Shown piece after piece: positions 7,360 through 15,908 of a stretch of 46,026 nucleotides of DNA (position 1 is the stretch's first letter; each line of letters opens with the position of its first letter). A program made the position numbers and the translations under genes. The notes beneath the pieces are model-generated. The model was not told the DNA's origin and made no database searches. It was given only the letters and a program-made list of their open reading frames with translations. Source of the stretch: Prevotella sp. UBA2850 (lineage in GTDB: Bacteria > Bacteroidota > Bacteroidia > Bacteroidales > Bacteroidaceae); contig DEFO01000022.1 in the NCBI GenBank assembly GCA_002350805.1, positions 1 through 46,026 of the forward strand, read 5' to 3'.

Positions 7360-9279
7360 CTACTGACGGGCAAAACTGCCGAAATACTTCAGACATACAT
7401 CACGCCACTCGCGGGCATTCTCCAGCTGGTGCTGCAACCGCTGGTCGACCTCGTTCCAACGCTGTTCGTCGCCCTTGTCGGCCTCCACCACATCAGGCTT
7501 CAACCGCTGCCAGGTGGCCACATAGCGCTCCACCTCGCTGACGCCACGGTTGTAGTGAGCCTGCAGCTCTTCCCACAGTGTCAGTCCGCTGCGCATGCGG
7601 TGTGTCCAGGGCACATGATGGAACCACAGCAGCAGGTTCTCGGGACATGTGGAGAGGTTGTCGTATTGCGAGGCCAGCGGCTCACGATACTGGCTGACGG
7701 CATCGGTACCGCGGCGGGTGCGGTCGAAACCCACACCGTTCTTGTCGGCCTTATGGTAGTAGACGGGGCACCACTCCAGCGGATACTCTGCCTTGAAGCC
7801 GTCGGGCTCAGGACCGTAGTGATGGTCGAACTTGAAGATGTGGTGGAGTCCCAGCGGCATCATGTAGTCGACACAGGCCTCGCGGCTGCTCATCATCACC
7901 TCGGTCATGGTGTCGATGAAGCGGCTACTCACCTGGCAGAAGGTCTGGCGGAGCCACTCACGGGCAATCTCATTGGAGGTGAGCTCTGGATTCCAAGCCA
8001 GTCGCCCGAAGGCATACCAGTTGGCCTGAGAGAAGTGATGTCCACACCAGTTGGTGTCGAGTCCTATATTGGCCACTCCGGCAATGCCTGCCAGGTTGCG
8101 GGCGGGCACCTGCAGGAAGAACTCGCGCCACATAGGCGCCAGGTAGACCAGATGGCGGCTCTGCCCGAGATACTCCTGGGTAATCTGCAGCTCCACCATG
8201 TCGGGTGTCTTGCGCACCTGGTCGAAGACAGGGCTGTAGGGCTCGCGTGGCTGGAAGTCGAGGGGACCATTTTTGGTCTGTAGGATGACATTCTTGCGGA
8301 ACTTGCCATCCAACGGCTTGAACTCCGAGACGGCCTGTTTCACACGGTCTTCGCCTTTGTGTTTGGCACCATAGACAAAGCAGCGCCACATGACGATGCC
8401 GCCAAAGGGCTGCAGGGCGTCGGCCAGCATGTTGGCTCCGTCGGCATGCGAGCGATGGTAGTCGCCGGGACCGGGCTGTCCCTCGCTGTTGGCTTTCACC
8501 AGGAAGCCGCCGAAGTCGGGTATGAGCTGATAGATTTCCTTGGCCTTGGCCCGCCACCAGCGTGCCACGGTGCGGTCCAGCGGGTCGGCCGTCTTCGTCT
8601 CGCCCAAAGCCATGGGGGTGGCAAAGTTGATGCTCAGGAACGACTTGATGCCATAGGGGCGCAGTAGGTCGGCAATCTCTTTCACCTTCAGCAGATACTC
8701 GCGGGTGAGCATCCGGGGCGAGGCATTCACGTTGTTGAGCACCGTTCCGTTGATGCCTATCGAGGCATTGGCCCTTGCATACTGCTGGATGAGGCTGACG
8801 TCAATGGGGCGGTTGTCGTCGTTCCAGAAGATGCTTTTCCCGGCATAGCCGCGCTCAATGCTGCCATCGAGATTGTCCCAGTGGTTGAGCAGTCGCAGCG
8901 GGAAGGCAGGCACTTGAGTGACGGTGGTCTGCTGCTGGCTGCCGATGGCTTGCTGGCGCAGCAGCTCGTAGGCACCATAGAGCAGTCCCATGTCTGAGGC
9001 AGCCTGAACGACGGGCCCCGACGATGGCATCTGGATGGTGAAGCCCTCGTTGCCCAGCGTTTTCTTCAGCGCCAAGTCTTTCTGCAGCGTCACCTCACTG
9101 CCCTGGAAATACTTGTGCAGCTCGTCGACAGCGATGTCGATGGTGGGCGAACTGGCCGGCGCATGGACGGTGGCCCTGTCTGCCGGGGTGTAGCCCAGCC
9201 ACAGCCGGTGGCCGTCTTCAGCCGACAGGGAAGTACAGAGGAGTGTTGTCAGAATGATGGTAATCAGTCGGTTATTCAT
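7360..9279 (-). CDS. aguA: Alpha-glucuronidase, GH67
   Basis: 639 residues with a signal peptide (ILTTLLCTSLSA), so probably periplasmic. GH67 enzymes remove (4-O-methyl-)glucuronic acid from the non-reducing terminal xylose of xylo-oligosaccharides. Family motifs are clear: LLNHWDNLDGSIERGYAG, then the acid Glu266 in KANSEGQPGP, and the paired base residues Asp341 (GPLDFQPREP) and Glu369 (TQEYLG). The 28-residue spacing between the last two equals that known for the characterised family members. It is slightly shorter than many GH67 proteins (around 670-730), mostly through a compact N-terminal domain. Upstream are the HTCS gene and a 34-bp tandem repeat; downstream is the DUF5597 enzyme. 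Confidence 0.95.
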   Translation of the reverse strand: MNNRLITIILTTLLCTSLSAEDGHRLWLGYTPADRATVHAPASSPTIDIAVDELHKYFQGSEVTLQKDLALKKTLGNEGFTIQMPSSGPVVQAASDMGLLYGAYELLRQQAIGSQQQTTVTQVPAFPLRLLNHWDNLDGSIERGYAGKSIFWNDDNRPIDVSLIQQYARANASIGINGTVLNNVNASPRMLTREYLLKVKEIADLLRPYGIKSFLSINFATPMALGETKTADPLDRTVARWWRAKAKEIYQLIPDFGGFLVKANSEGQPGPGDYHRSHADGANMLADALQPFGGIVMWRCFVYGAKHKGEDRVKQAVSEFKPLDGKFRKNVILQTKNGPLDFQPREPYSPVFDQVRKTPDMVELQITQEYLGQSRHLVYLAPMWREFFLQVPARNLAGIAGVANIGLDTNWCGHHFSQANWYAFGRLAWNPELTSNEIAREWLRQTFCQVSSRFIDTMTEVMMSSREACVDYMMPLGLHHIFKFDHHYGPEPDGFKAEYPLEWCPVYYHKADKNGVGFDRTRRGTDAVSQYREPLASQYDNLSTCPENLLLWFHHVPWTHRMRSGLTLWEELQAHYNRGVSEVERYVATWQRLKPDVVEADKGDEQRWNEVDQRLQHQLENAREWRDVCLKYFGSFARQ

Positions 9280-9288
9280 TGTCTTATG

Positions 9289-9390
9289 GTTTTGGTTTCT
9301 ATGGATTCTTCCTTGTTTTGATGTTTTGGTTTCTATGGGTTATTCCTTGTTTTGATATTTTGGTTTCTATGGGTTATTCCTTATCTTGAT
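9289..9390. repeat. Three 34-bp tandem repeats between HTCS and GH67 genes
   Basis: Units are 9289-9322, 9323-9356 and 9357-9390, each of the form GTTTTGGTTTCTATGGGTTA followed by TTCCTTGTTTTGAT, with few differences. The third unit overlaps the HTCS stop codon at 9374-9376 and codes for its last residues. No promoter box is visible here, so GH67 is probably read from the HTCS transcript. Confidence 0.92.
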
Positions 9391-12300
9391 GCTTTGATTT
9401 TTCTGCATATTCGGTGGGAGTCATGCCATAGTGGCGTTTGAACACCGTCGAGAAGTGTGTCTGGTTGTTGAAGCCCACAGAGTAGGCCACCTGTGTGACG
9501 TTGATCTTGCCCTCGCGGATGAGGCGTGCAGCCTGTTCGAGGCGCAGGTTGCGGATGAACTCTCCCGTTGAGATGCCTGTGATTTCTTTCATCTTGCGGT
9601 GCAGTTGGGCACGGCTGATGCCCACGTCGGCGGTGAGGCGCTCGACGTTGAAGTCGGGGTCCGACAGGTTGGCGTTGATGGTTTTCATGATGCGCTCCAT
9701 CAGAGCGTCGTTGTTGCCTTTCACCTCGACGTTCTCTATCTTGTCCTCCTGTCGCTGTGCACCGGTGAATTTGCCTCTCAGGCGTCGCACATTGTCGATG
9801 AGGTTGTCGATGAGGATGTGCAGTTCCTCCATGTTGAAGGGTTTGGCTAGGAAGGCGTCGGCTCCTTTCTTGAGTCCTTCCAGGCGGTCGCTTACCTCGG
9901 CCTTCGATGTGAGCAGAATGACGGGTATGTCGCTGATGTTGGGGTTGCCTTTCAGCTGCTTGAGCATGGAGATGCCATCCATCTCGGGCATCATCACGTC
10001 GCTGACGACCAAGTCGTAGCCGCTGTCGACGAGCAGCATCTTGAGTGCCTCCTTGCCGTTGGGGGCCGTGTCTATCTTGTACCAGGTGCCCAGTTCGTTT
10101 TTGATGTATTGGGCCACTTCCAGGTCATCGTCGACCACCAGCAGTCGGAAGTTCTTCAGGGCTTGCTTGCGCTCGGAGCTGCCGGCGAGGCTGTCTTCTG
10201 ACAGACTGTCTTCCATTTCCTCGGGTCGCAGATGGGCATGGCCCAGTGGCAGGTGTATCTCCAGGCATGCTCCGCGCTCGCCGTCGGTGCGGTTGTAGGC
10301 TCTGATCTGTCCGCCATGCATCTGAACGATGGCCCGGCTGAGGTTCAGTCCGATGCCCGTTCCCTCGATGTGCAGGTCGTTGGCGTTTTTGCCTTGGTAG
10401 AAACGCTCGAACAACCGGTCGGTCTTCTCGTCCTTGAATCCGATGCCGCTGTCTACGACTTGTATGATGGCCTGTTTGTCATTTTGGCTCAGGACGACAC
10501 TCACCTGGCCGCCGTCGAAGGTGTATTTGAAGGCATTCGACAACAGGTTGGAGATGACCTTGTCGAACTGGATGCGGTCTATCCAAGCCTTCATCGGCAG
10601 GGGGTCGCCGCTCTGGCTGTCGGTGGGCGGCACGAATGCGAAGCGGATATCGCGCTGCTGGGCATTGTACTGATAGAGCGAGCAGATGCCCGAGATGAAG
10701 GGCACCAGGTCGGTCTCGGCACAGTGCAGGTGCATTTGCTTCTTGTCTATCTTGCGCTCGTCGAGTATCTGGTTCACCAGGAGCAGCAGCCGTTGCGCAT
10801 TGCGGTCGATGGTCTCAATGTCGGTCAGGCTCTCTTTGTCTGTTATGCGTGCTCTCAGCTTGTGCAGGGGTCCCATGATGAGGGTCAGCGGCGAGCGGAT
10901 GTCGTGGGTGGCATTGATCAGAAAGCGCATTTTCTGCTCGTCGAGGTCGGCGCGCCGCTTGCGCTCCAGGTAGTAGACGATGAAGGCGATGGCTGCCAGT
11001 ACCAGCAGCGTGTAGGCGAAGTAGGCCAGGGTGGAGGCATACCAGGGAGCCTTCACCACCACGGTGACGGTGCAGGTATCGGCCGAGTAGATGCCGTTGC
11101 TCATGGCTCTCACCTCGACGACATACTTGCCCGGTTTCATGCGGTTGAACGAAATGCTGTTCGTGCCTTCCATCAGGGCAGTCCAGTTGCTGTTGTTCAG
11201 CCGGTACTCATAGATGATGTTCTCGGTGTTGCGGAAGTTGAGCATCGAGAACTCCAGCGTGAACGAGTTCTGGTCGAAGGGTATCTCAAAGCGGTCGCCC
11301 ATGCAACTCACCGCTTTGCCGTCGATGATGAGGTTGGTCAGGTGTATCTTGCCGTCGATGTCTTCTTTGTTTCCTCTCACGTCGTTGGGATAGAAGGTGA
11401 CTATGCCCTCGTTGCTGCCATAGCTGATGCGGTCGTCTTCAGCGTGCACCACCACGCCCACCGTGTATTCGCGGGTCTCCAGTCCGTTACCGTTGATATG
11501 GCTGATGAACCGCTTGCTGTGGTGGTCGTACTGCCATATTCCGTTGGCCGAGCTCATCCACAGGTCGCCGTTCCTCGAGCGGGTGATGGTGTATATGGGC
11601 TTGTTCTCCACCTCTTTGGCACCGGGCAGCAGGGCTACCTTGTTCTCCTTGCGGTCGTAGTAGTAGAGTCCGCTGTTGGTTCCGATGAGCATCGTGCCGT
11701 CTTCCTGCTCGCAGAGGGCAAAGCACTTCTCGCCCTTCAGCTGCAGGTCCCAGCCGAAGATGCGGAAATTTAGGTCGGCAGGGTTCATCACGCATACGCC
11801 GCTCGTACTGCCTATCCAGAGCAGTCCGCGACTGTCCAGGCAGAGGGCTTTCACCCAGTCGTTGCAGAGTCCGCCCTTCTTGGGGTCGATGTTGTACATG
11901 CTCAGAGAGGTCGACTCGCCCGTATGGGTGTTGAACACGCAGAGTCCTTTTCCGTAGTTGCAGATGAAGAGCGTTCCCTCTCCATCGTCGGTCATGCAGT
12001 TGATGCCCCATCCGTCCACCTTCAGCCGCGGGATGCTGGCTCCCGTGTCGGGGTTGTAACTGTAGAGGGTGTTCTCGCTGCCCACCCAGTAGTTGCCCTG
12101 CTTGTCGCGGTAGATGCAGTTGGCACCTGCCGGTGACGAGATGGCGGGATGTATCTTTCCCGTGCGGTCGAAGAGATAGATGCCGCTTTTCTGTACCGTA
12201 CACCAGATGCTGCCGTCCCTGCCCTCGGCGATGCTCGAGACGCTGCTGCCCAGCACATAGTTCTGTGCCGCAAACTTCCACGTCTTGAAGGCCGCCTTGC

Positions 12301-13291
12301 CCTGGTTCAGCTCGAACAGTCCTTTCTTGTAGCAGCTGACCCACAGGTTGTGGTCTTTGTCCTCGAAGATATGGTTGATGTTGGCCGAGGTCAGGTCGTA
12401 TTGGGTGGTGTTGCTGGCTACTTGCTGCAGCGTCTTGCTGCCTTTGGGGATGACGAGCAGTCCGCGCCCCGACGTACCGAGATAGATGTTGCCGGCATGG
12501 TCGATGAGCGCTCCGCGTATCGACACCTTGCTGTCGAGCGCACTCATGTCGTAGCCGGCGTCGGTCAGTTCGCCCGTGGCATAGTGGTAGCGCAGGATGC
12601 CGTACATGCAGACGGCCAGGAATCCCCGGCTGTCGCTGCGCAGGAACCGTACTACCGGTCCGTAGGGAGACTGGTAGTCCTTATGGGCTGTCGGCTGCAG
12701 TCCGCTCACCTTGATGCGGCTGAGCATCGAGGTCTGGTAGCCTCTCCAGATGTTGTGCTGGTCGTCTTTGAAGATGGTGGTGAAGAAGTCGTTGTCCTTG
12801 CGTTGCGAGAACTGCATCTCGCGGGTGATGCGGCTCTGTCCGGCACGAATGGTGAACAGTCCGTAGCCCGCCGAGCCGATGAGCAGGTTGCCGTCGGCAT
12901 CCTCCAGCAGGCACTCCACGCGTGGCTGCAGACCCTCGGGAAAGGGATAGCGCACAAAGCAGTTTTTCTGGTAGTCGAAGCGCGACAGGCCCTTTGCATT
13001 GCCTATCCACAACTCGTGGCGGCTGTCGGTCAGCATGCACGAGATATCGTTGTCCTGAAGGGTGGTGGAGTCGTTCTTGTCGAAATAGAAATGCGTGAAG
13101 CGGTAGCCGTCAAACTTGTTCAGTCCGTATTGAGTGCCCACCCAGATATAGCCGTAATGGTCTTGTATGATATAGTCTATCATACTGCTCGACAGCTTGT
13201 CGGCCGTATAGAGCCGTCCGCTGTCGGCCAGCGTCGGCAGCACTGCCAGCAGCAGCACCAGCACGAGGGTCACAGGTCGGATATGTCTCAT
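9374..13291 (-). CDS. Hybrid two-component system (HTCS) regulator
   Basis: 1305 residues, all parts of a two-component system in one inner-membrane protein. Order: signal peptide; two seven-bladed beta-propellers of Reg_prop repeats (YIWVGTQYGLNKFDGYRF, LWIGNAKGLSRFD, LWVSCYKKGLFEL, LLWIGSTSGVCVM); Y_Y_Y domain (YEYRLNNSNW); one membrane helix (LAYFAYTLLVLAAIAFIVYY); histidine kinase with His796 in ATHDIRSPLTLI and N-box LLSNAFKYTFDGG; receiver with Asp1098 in VVSDVMMPEMDG; AraC-type HTH (GFNNQTHFSTVFKRHYGMTP). HTCSs bind an oligosaccharide in the periplasm and activate the adjacent utilisation locus. With GH67 and GH115 on either side, a glucurono-xylo-oligosaccharide is the likely ligand (inference). 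It has its own promoter box at 13300. Its last residues are encoded by a tandem repeat. Confidence 0.97.
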   Translation of the reverse strand: MRHIRPVTLVLVLLLAVLPTLADSGRLYTADKLSSSMIDYIIQDHYGYIWVGTQYGLNKFDGYRFTHFYFDKNDSTTLQDNDISCMLTDSRHELWIGNAKGLSRFDYQKNCFVRYPFPEGLQPRVECLLEDADGNLLIGSAGYGLFTIRAGQSRITREMQFSQRKDNDFFTTIFKDDQHNIWRGYQTSMLSRIKVSGLQPTAHKDYQSPYGPVVRFLRSDSRGFLAVCMYGILRYHYATGELTDAGYDMSALDSKVSIRGALIDHAGNIYLGTSGRGLLVIPKGSKTLQQVASNTTQYDLTSANINHIFEDKDHNLWVSCYKKGLFELNQGKAAFKTWKFAAQNYVLGSSVSSIAEGRDGSIWCTVQKSGIYLFDRTGKIHPAISSPAGANCIYRDKQGNYWVGSENTLYSYNPDTGASIPRLKVDGWGINCMTDDGEGTLFICNYGKGLCVFNTHTGESTSLSMYNIDPKKGGLCNDWVKALCLDSRGLLWIGSTSGVCVMNPADLNFRIFGWDLQLKGEKCFALCEQEDGTMLIGTNSGLYYYDRKENKVALLPGAKEVENKPIYTITRSRNGDLWMSSANGIWQYDHHSKRFISHINGNGLETREYTVGVVVHAEDDRISYGSNEGIVTFYPNDVRGNKEDIDGKIHLTNLIIDGKAVSCMGDRFEIPFDQNSFTLEFSMLNFRNTENIIYEYRLNNSNWTALMEGTNSISFNRMKPGKYVVEVRAMSNGIYSADTCTVTVVVKAPWYASTLAYFAYTLLVLAAIAFIVYYLERKRRADLDEQKMRFLINATHDIRSPLTLIMGPLHKLRARITDKESLTDIETIDRNAQRLLLLVNQILDERKIDKKQMHLHCAETDLVPFISGICSLYQYNAQQRDIRFAFVPPTDSQSGDPLPMKAWIDRIQFDKVISNLLSNAFKYTFDGGQVSVVLSQNDKQAIIQVVDSGIGFKDEKTDRLFERFYQGKNANDLHIEGTGIGLNLSRAIVQMHGGQIRAYNRTDGERGACLEIHLPLGHAHLRPEEMEDSLSEDSLAGSSERKQALKNFRLLVVDDDLEVAQYIKNELGTWYKIDTAPNGKEALKMLLVDSGYDLVVSDVMMPEMDGISMLKQLKGNPNISDIPVILLTSKAEVSDRLEGLKKGADAFLAKPFNMEELHILIDNLIDNVRRLRGKFTGAQRQEDKIENVEVKGNNDALMERIMKTINANLSDPDFNVERLTADVGISRAQLHRKMKEITGISTGEFIRNLRLEQAARLIREGKINVTQVAYSVGFNNQTHFSTVFKRHYGMTPTEYAEKSKHQDKE

Positions 13292-13299
13292 GGCTGTGG

Positions 13300-13307
13300 C
13301 AAAGATA
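13300..13307 (-). promoter_or_regulatory. Promoter -7 box of the HTCS gene
   Basis: TATCTTTG on the minus strand between the GH115 stop and the HTCS ATG (13291), leaving 8 bases before the start codon. Confidence 0.6.
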
Positions 13308-13313
13308 ATACTT

Positions 13314-15758
13314 TTATTCCGTAGTTGCAACTTTCCTGGGCGATTCCTTGCCGTGCAGGTAGGAGCGCTGGTAACCGCCGCAGTCGACCACGATCTTCTC
13401 GAAGACGATGGCGGGGTCGAGGGGTTCTATCGTCAGCGTGTGGGTGCCTGCAGCCGCCTTGAGGCCGGTGTTGCTCTCTATCACGCGGCGGGCCACGGTG
13501 GGATAGTAGATGCTGTAGATGTTTTCGGGGGCCTCGTTCAGCAAAGCATTGAAATTCACGGTTTTCGGTGCCTCGTTGTCCAGCGTCACCCGGTAGCACA
13601 GTCCGCCTTTGTTCAGGAAGTCGAGTGTCGACTTCACCACGATCATAACCTCCCGGATGTCAGCGGTGGTGGTGAAGCGGTAGGTCAGTTTTCCGCCTTC
13701 TACAGGCTCGGTGTAGGGCATGAGGGCGATACCGCTCAGCGTGCGGCCCATGTCGGGGATGACCGTCCAGGCGGCTTTCGCCCCGTCGGTCTTCGTGTAG
13801 TAGTGCTCGGCCTCGATAGCCACATAGCCGTCTTTCTCGGTGAATACGTTTCCGCCCGTCTGCCGGGCCATCCGTTTCACCTCGGGCATCACGTCCGAGG
13901 GTCCGAAGTCGTCGTTCCAGGTCTTATAGCCAATGTGCTTCTGTGTCATCATGCCGTTCCACTTGCCGTTGGCCAGGTCGTGGTTGTAGGCGGCACAGAG
14001 CAGAGAGTCGCGGCGGAAAGCCTCCTCCACCTTGTCGGCCCATCGGTTGGCGTCGGGGTTGCCTTCGTCGTATAGCTGGTGGTTCATGGCCTGGGCATAG
14101 TACATCTGGTGCAGGTTGGCCATCGCCTGGATGGGGAAGAGGATGAGCTGCTGGTAGGCGTCGCGGTATTCGGGCTTCAGCGCCACATACTGCCGCAGGG
14201 CCTCAGTCTCCAGCTGCGAGTAGTCGGCGCACACCTGTGCCCACTCGCCCGTCTGTAGGTTATATGTGTTGCGGTCCATCATCTCGGCCGTGCATCGTCC
14301 GTTGTACTTGCAGCAGAGGTTCAGCAGCCGTGCGGCTTCCCGGGCCTGTTCGCTGCCGAACTGCTGGCGGCAGAACTCCTCCAGGTGCGGTCGTGCGTCG
14401 TTCAGCTGCGCTGCCCCGCGCCACGCCATGTCCATGAACAGCTGGATGGGATACTCCATGGGCTTCAGGTCGCCCACGTTCAGTATCCACATGCGGTCGA
14501 TGCCGTAGTCGAAGGCCAGCGAGAGCTGTTCCACCATGTTCTGGGCAGGGGTCACGTTCAGCCACTTGGTGTTTCGCGGTGCCCCCACGTAGTCCACGTG
14601 GTAATAGAGTCCCCAGCCGCCGCGGTGCTGCCGCTCCTTGGCGGTGGGCACGCGCCTCACGTTGCCCCAGTTGTCGTCGCACAGCAGCATCAGCACGTCG
14701 TCGGGCACCCGCATGCCCTTGTCGTAGTAGTCCAGCACCTCTTTATATAGTGCCCACACCTGCGGTGTCTCGCGGGCAGGCTTGCCGGTCACCTCCTTGA
14801 TGATTCTGCGCTGGTTCTTCACAATGTCGAGCAGCAGCCTGGTGTCGGCATCCTCGCTCATGGCCTCATCGCCGTCGCCGCGCATGCCGATGGTCACAAT
14901 GTCCTCGGTGTCTTTCATGCGTGCGATGCCCTCGCGGAAGAAGCGGTCCAGCACGGCCTTGTTCGTCCGGTAGTTCCACGCACCGTATTCCTTTCTGTGG
15001 CGCGCCCATTCCTGGTGGTTGCGGGCCATCGGCTCGTGGTGCGACGTGCCGATGATGATGCCCATCTCGTCGGCAGTCTTCGAGTTCAGCGGGTCGTCGG
15101 CATAGAAGGCCCAGTTCCACATGGCGGGCCACAGGAAGTTGCCTTTCAGGCGCAGAATCAGCTCAAACACCTTCTCGTAGAACGCATGCCCTCCGTAGTT
15201 GGTGCCGAAGGCATGTTTCACCCAACTCGTCAGACAGGGTGCCTCGTCGTTCAGGAACAGGCCGCGGTATCTCACGGCAGGCTCGCCGTCGGTATAGCTG
15301 CCCGCCTTCACCCAGATGCGGTCGTGCCTCATCACCGGCACGTCGGCCCAGTAGTACCAGGGCGACACGCCCAGCTGGCGCGATAGCTCGTAGATGCCGT
15401 AGATGGTGCCCCGCTTGTCGCTGCCCGTGATGGTGATGTGCCCTCCGACAATGCTGATGACAAACTTCTCGCGGGCCTTCATCGCCTTGTCGGTGGCCAC
15501 CACGATACGGGCCTCCTGGCGGTCGCCCGTCACGGTGCCTGCCGTGCCCGTCACCTTGCCCAGGTCCGTGCAGAGGTCGCCCACGGCGCGCATCACACCC
15601 TTGTCGGTGTCACCGCCGGCATATATCTTCACCGGTCCGTCTCCGTTCAGCAGCACGCCCTCACCGGCGAAGCTCACAAACTGCTCCGCTCCGTCCATGT
15701 TGACTGTTGCCAGGAGTGCTGTCATGCATAGCAAGAATCTTCCAATCGTTTTCATCAT
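13314..15758 (-). CDS. Xylan alpha-1,2-glucuronidase, GH115
   Basis: 814 residues with a signal peptide (CMTALLATVNMDGA). GH115 enzymes remove glucuronic acid from internal as well as terminal xylose residues of glucuronoxylan, complementing GH67. Characteristic stretches: KRGTIYGIYELSRQLGVSPW, FLNDEAPCLTSW, LRLKGNFLWPAMWN, GIIIGTSHHEPMARN, MRGDGDEAMS, LLCDDNWGNVRRVP, YYHVDYVGAPRNTKWLN. A C-terminal GH115_C-type beta domain follows (YVAIEAEHYYTKTDGA to ATHTLTIEPLDPAIVFEKIVVDCGG in pieces). Length is usual for the family. Either of two adjacent Met codons (15758 or 15755) could be the start. A promoter box at 15781-15788 faces leftward, divergent to the GPH symporter. Confidence 0.95.
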   Translation of the reverse strand: MMKTIGRFLLCMTALLATVNMDGAEQFVSFAGEGVLLNGDGPVKIYAGGDTDKGVMRAVGDLCTDLGKVTGTAGTVTGDRQEARIVVATDKAMKAREKFVISIVGGHITITGSDKRGTIYGIYELSRQLGVSPWYYWADVPVMRHDRIWVKAGSYTDGEPAVRYRGLFLNDEAPCLTSWVKHAFGTNYGGHAFYEKVFELILRLKGNFLWPAMWNWAFYADDPLNSKTADEMGIIIGTSHHEPMARNHQEWARHRKEYGAWNYRTNKAVLDRFFREGIARMKDTEDIVTIGMRGDGDEAMSEDADTRLLLDIVKNQRRIIKEVTGKPARETPQVWALYKEVLDYYDKGMRVPDDVLMLLCDDNWGNVRRVPTAKERQHRGGWGLYYHVDYVGAPRNTKWLNVTPAQNMVEQLSLAFDYGIDRMWILNVGDLKPMEYPIQLFMDMAWRGAAQLNDARPHLEEFCRQQFGSEQAREAARLLNLCCKYNGRCTAEMMDRNTYNLQTGEWAQVCADYSQLETEALRQYVALKPEYRDAYQQLILFPIQAMANLHQMYYAQAMNHQLYDEGNPDANRWADKVEEAFRRDSLLCAAYNHDLANGKWNGMMTQKHIGYKTWNDDFGPSDVMPEVKRMARQTGGNVFTEKDGYVAIEAEHYYTKTDGAKAAWTVIPDMGRTLSGIALMPYTEPVEGGKLTYRFTTTADIREVMIVVKSTLDFLNKGGLCYRVTLDNEAPKTVNFNALLNEAPENIYSIYYPTVARRVIESNTGLKAAAGTHTLTIEPLDPAIVFEKIVVDCGGYQRSYLHGKESPRKVATTE

Positions 15759-15780
15759 CTCATGTGGGTTAGTTTTGTTG

Positions 15781-15788
15781 CAAAATTA
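15781..15788 (-). promoter_or_regulatory. Promoter -7 box of the GH115 gene
   Basis: TAATTTTG on the minus strand, 22 bases before the GH115 start, in the divergent region shared with the GPH symporter gene. Confidence 0.55.
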
Positions 15789-15894
15789 ATATTTATCTCA
15801 TAATAACGGAAATCAGAGCGCCGAAAAAATGGCGGATGATACAAATAGAAACGTATCCGTTACGAAATTCATCATTTTTCCGCCCGGAAGTCGT

Positions 15895-15902
15895 TACCTT
15901 TG
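15895..15902 (+). promoter_or_regulatory. Promoter -7 box of the GPH symporter gene
   Basis: TACCTTTG with just 6 bases before the ATG at 15909. If transcription starts at the usual distance from this box, the message is leaderless or nearly so. The 150-base divergent region 15759-15908 is the natural place for HTCS binding; I see no clear operator. Confidence 0.6.
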
Positions 15903-15908
15903 CATCCG

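Noticed and set aside
15900..15908. TTG start for the GPH symporter
   Set aside because: It falls inside the TACCTTTG promoter box; the ATG at 15909 begins the conserved family sequence.
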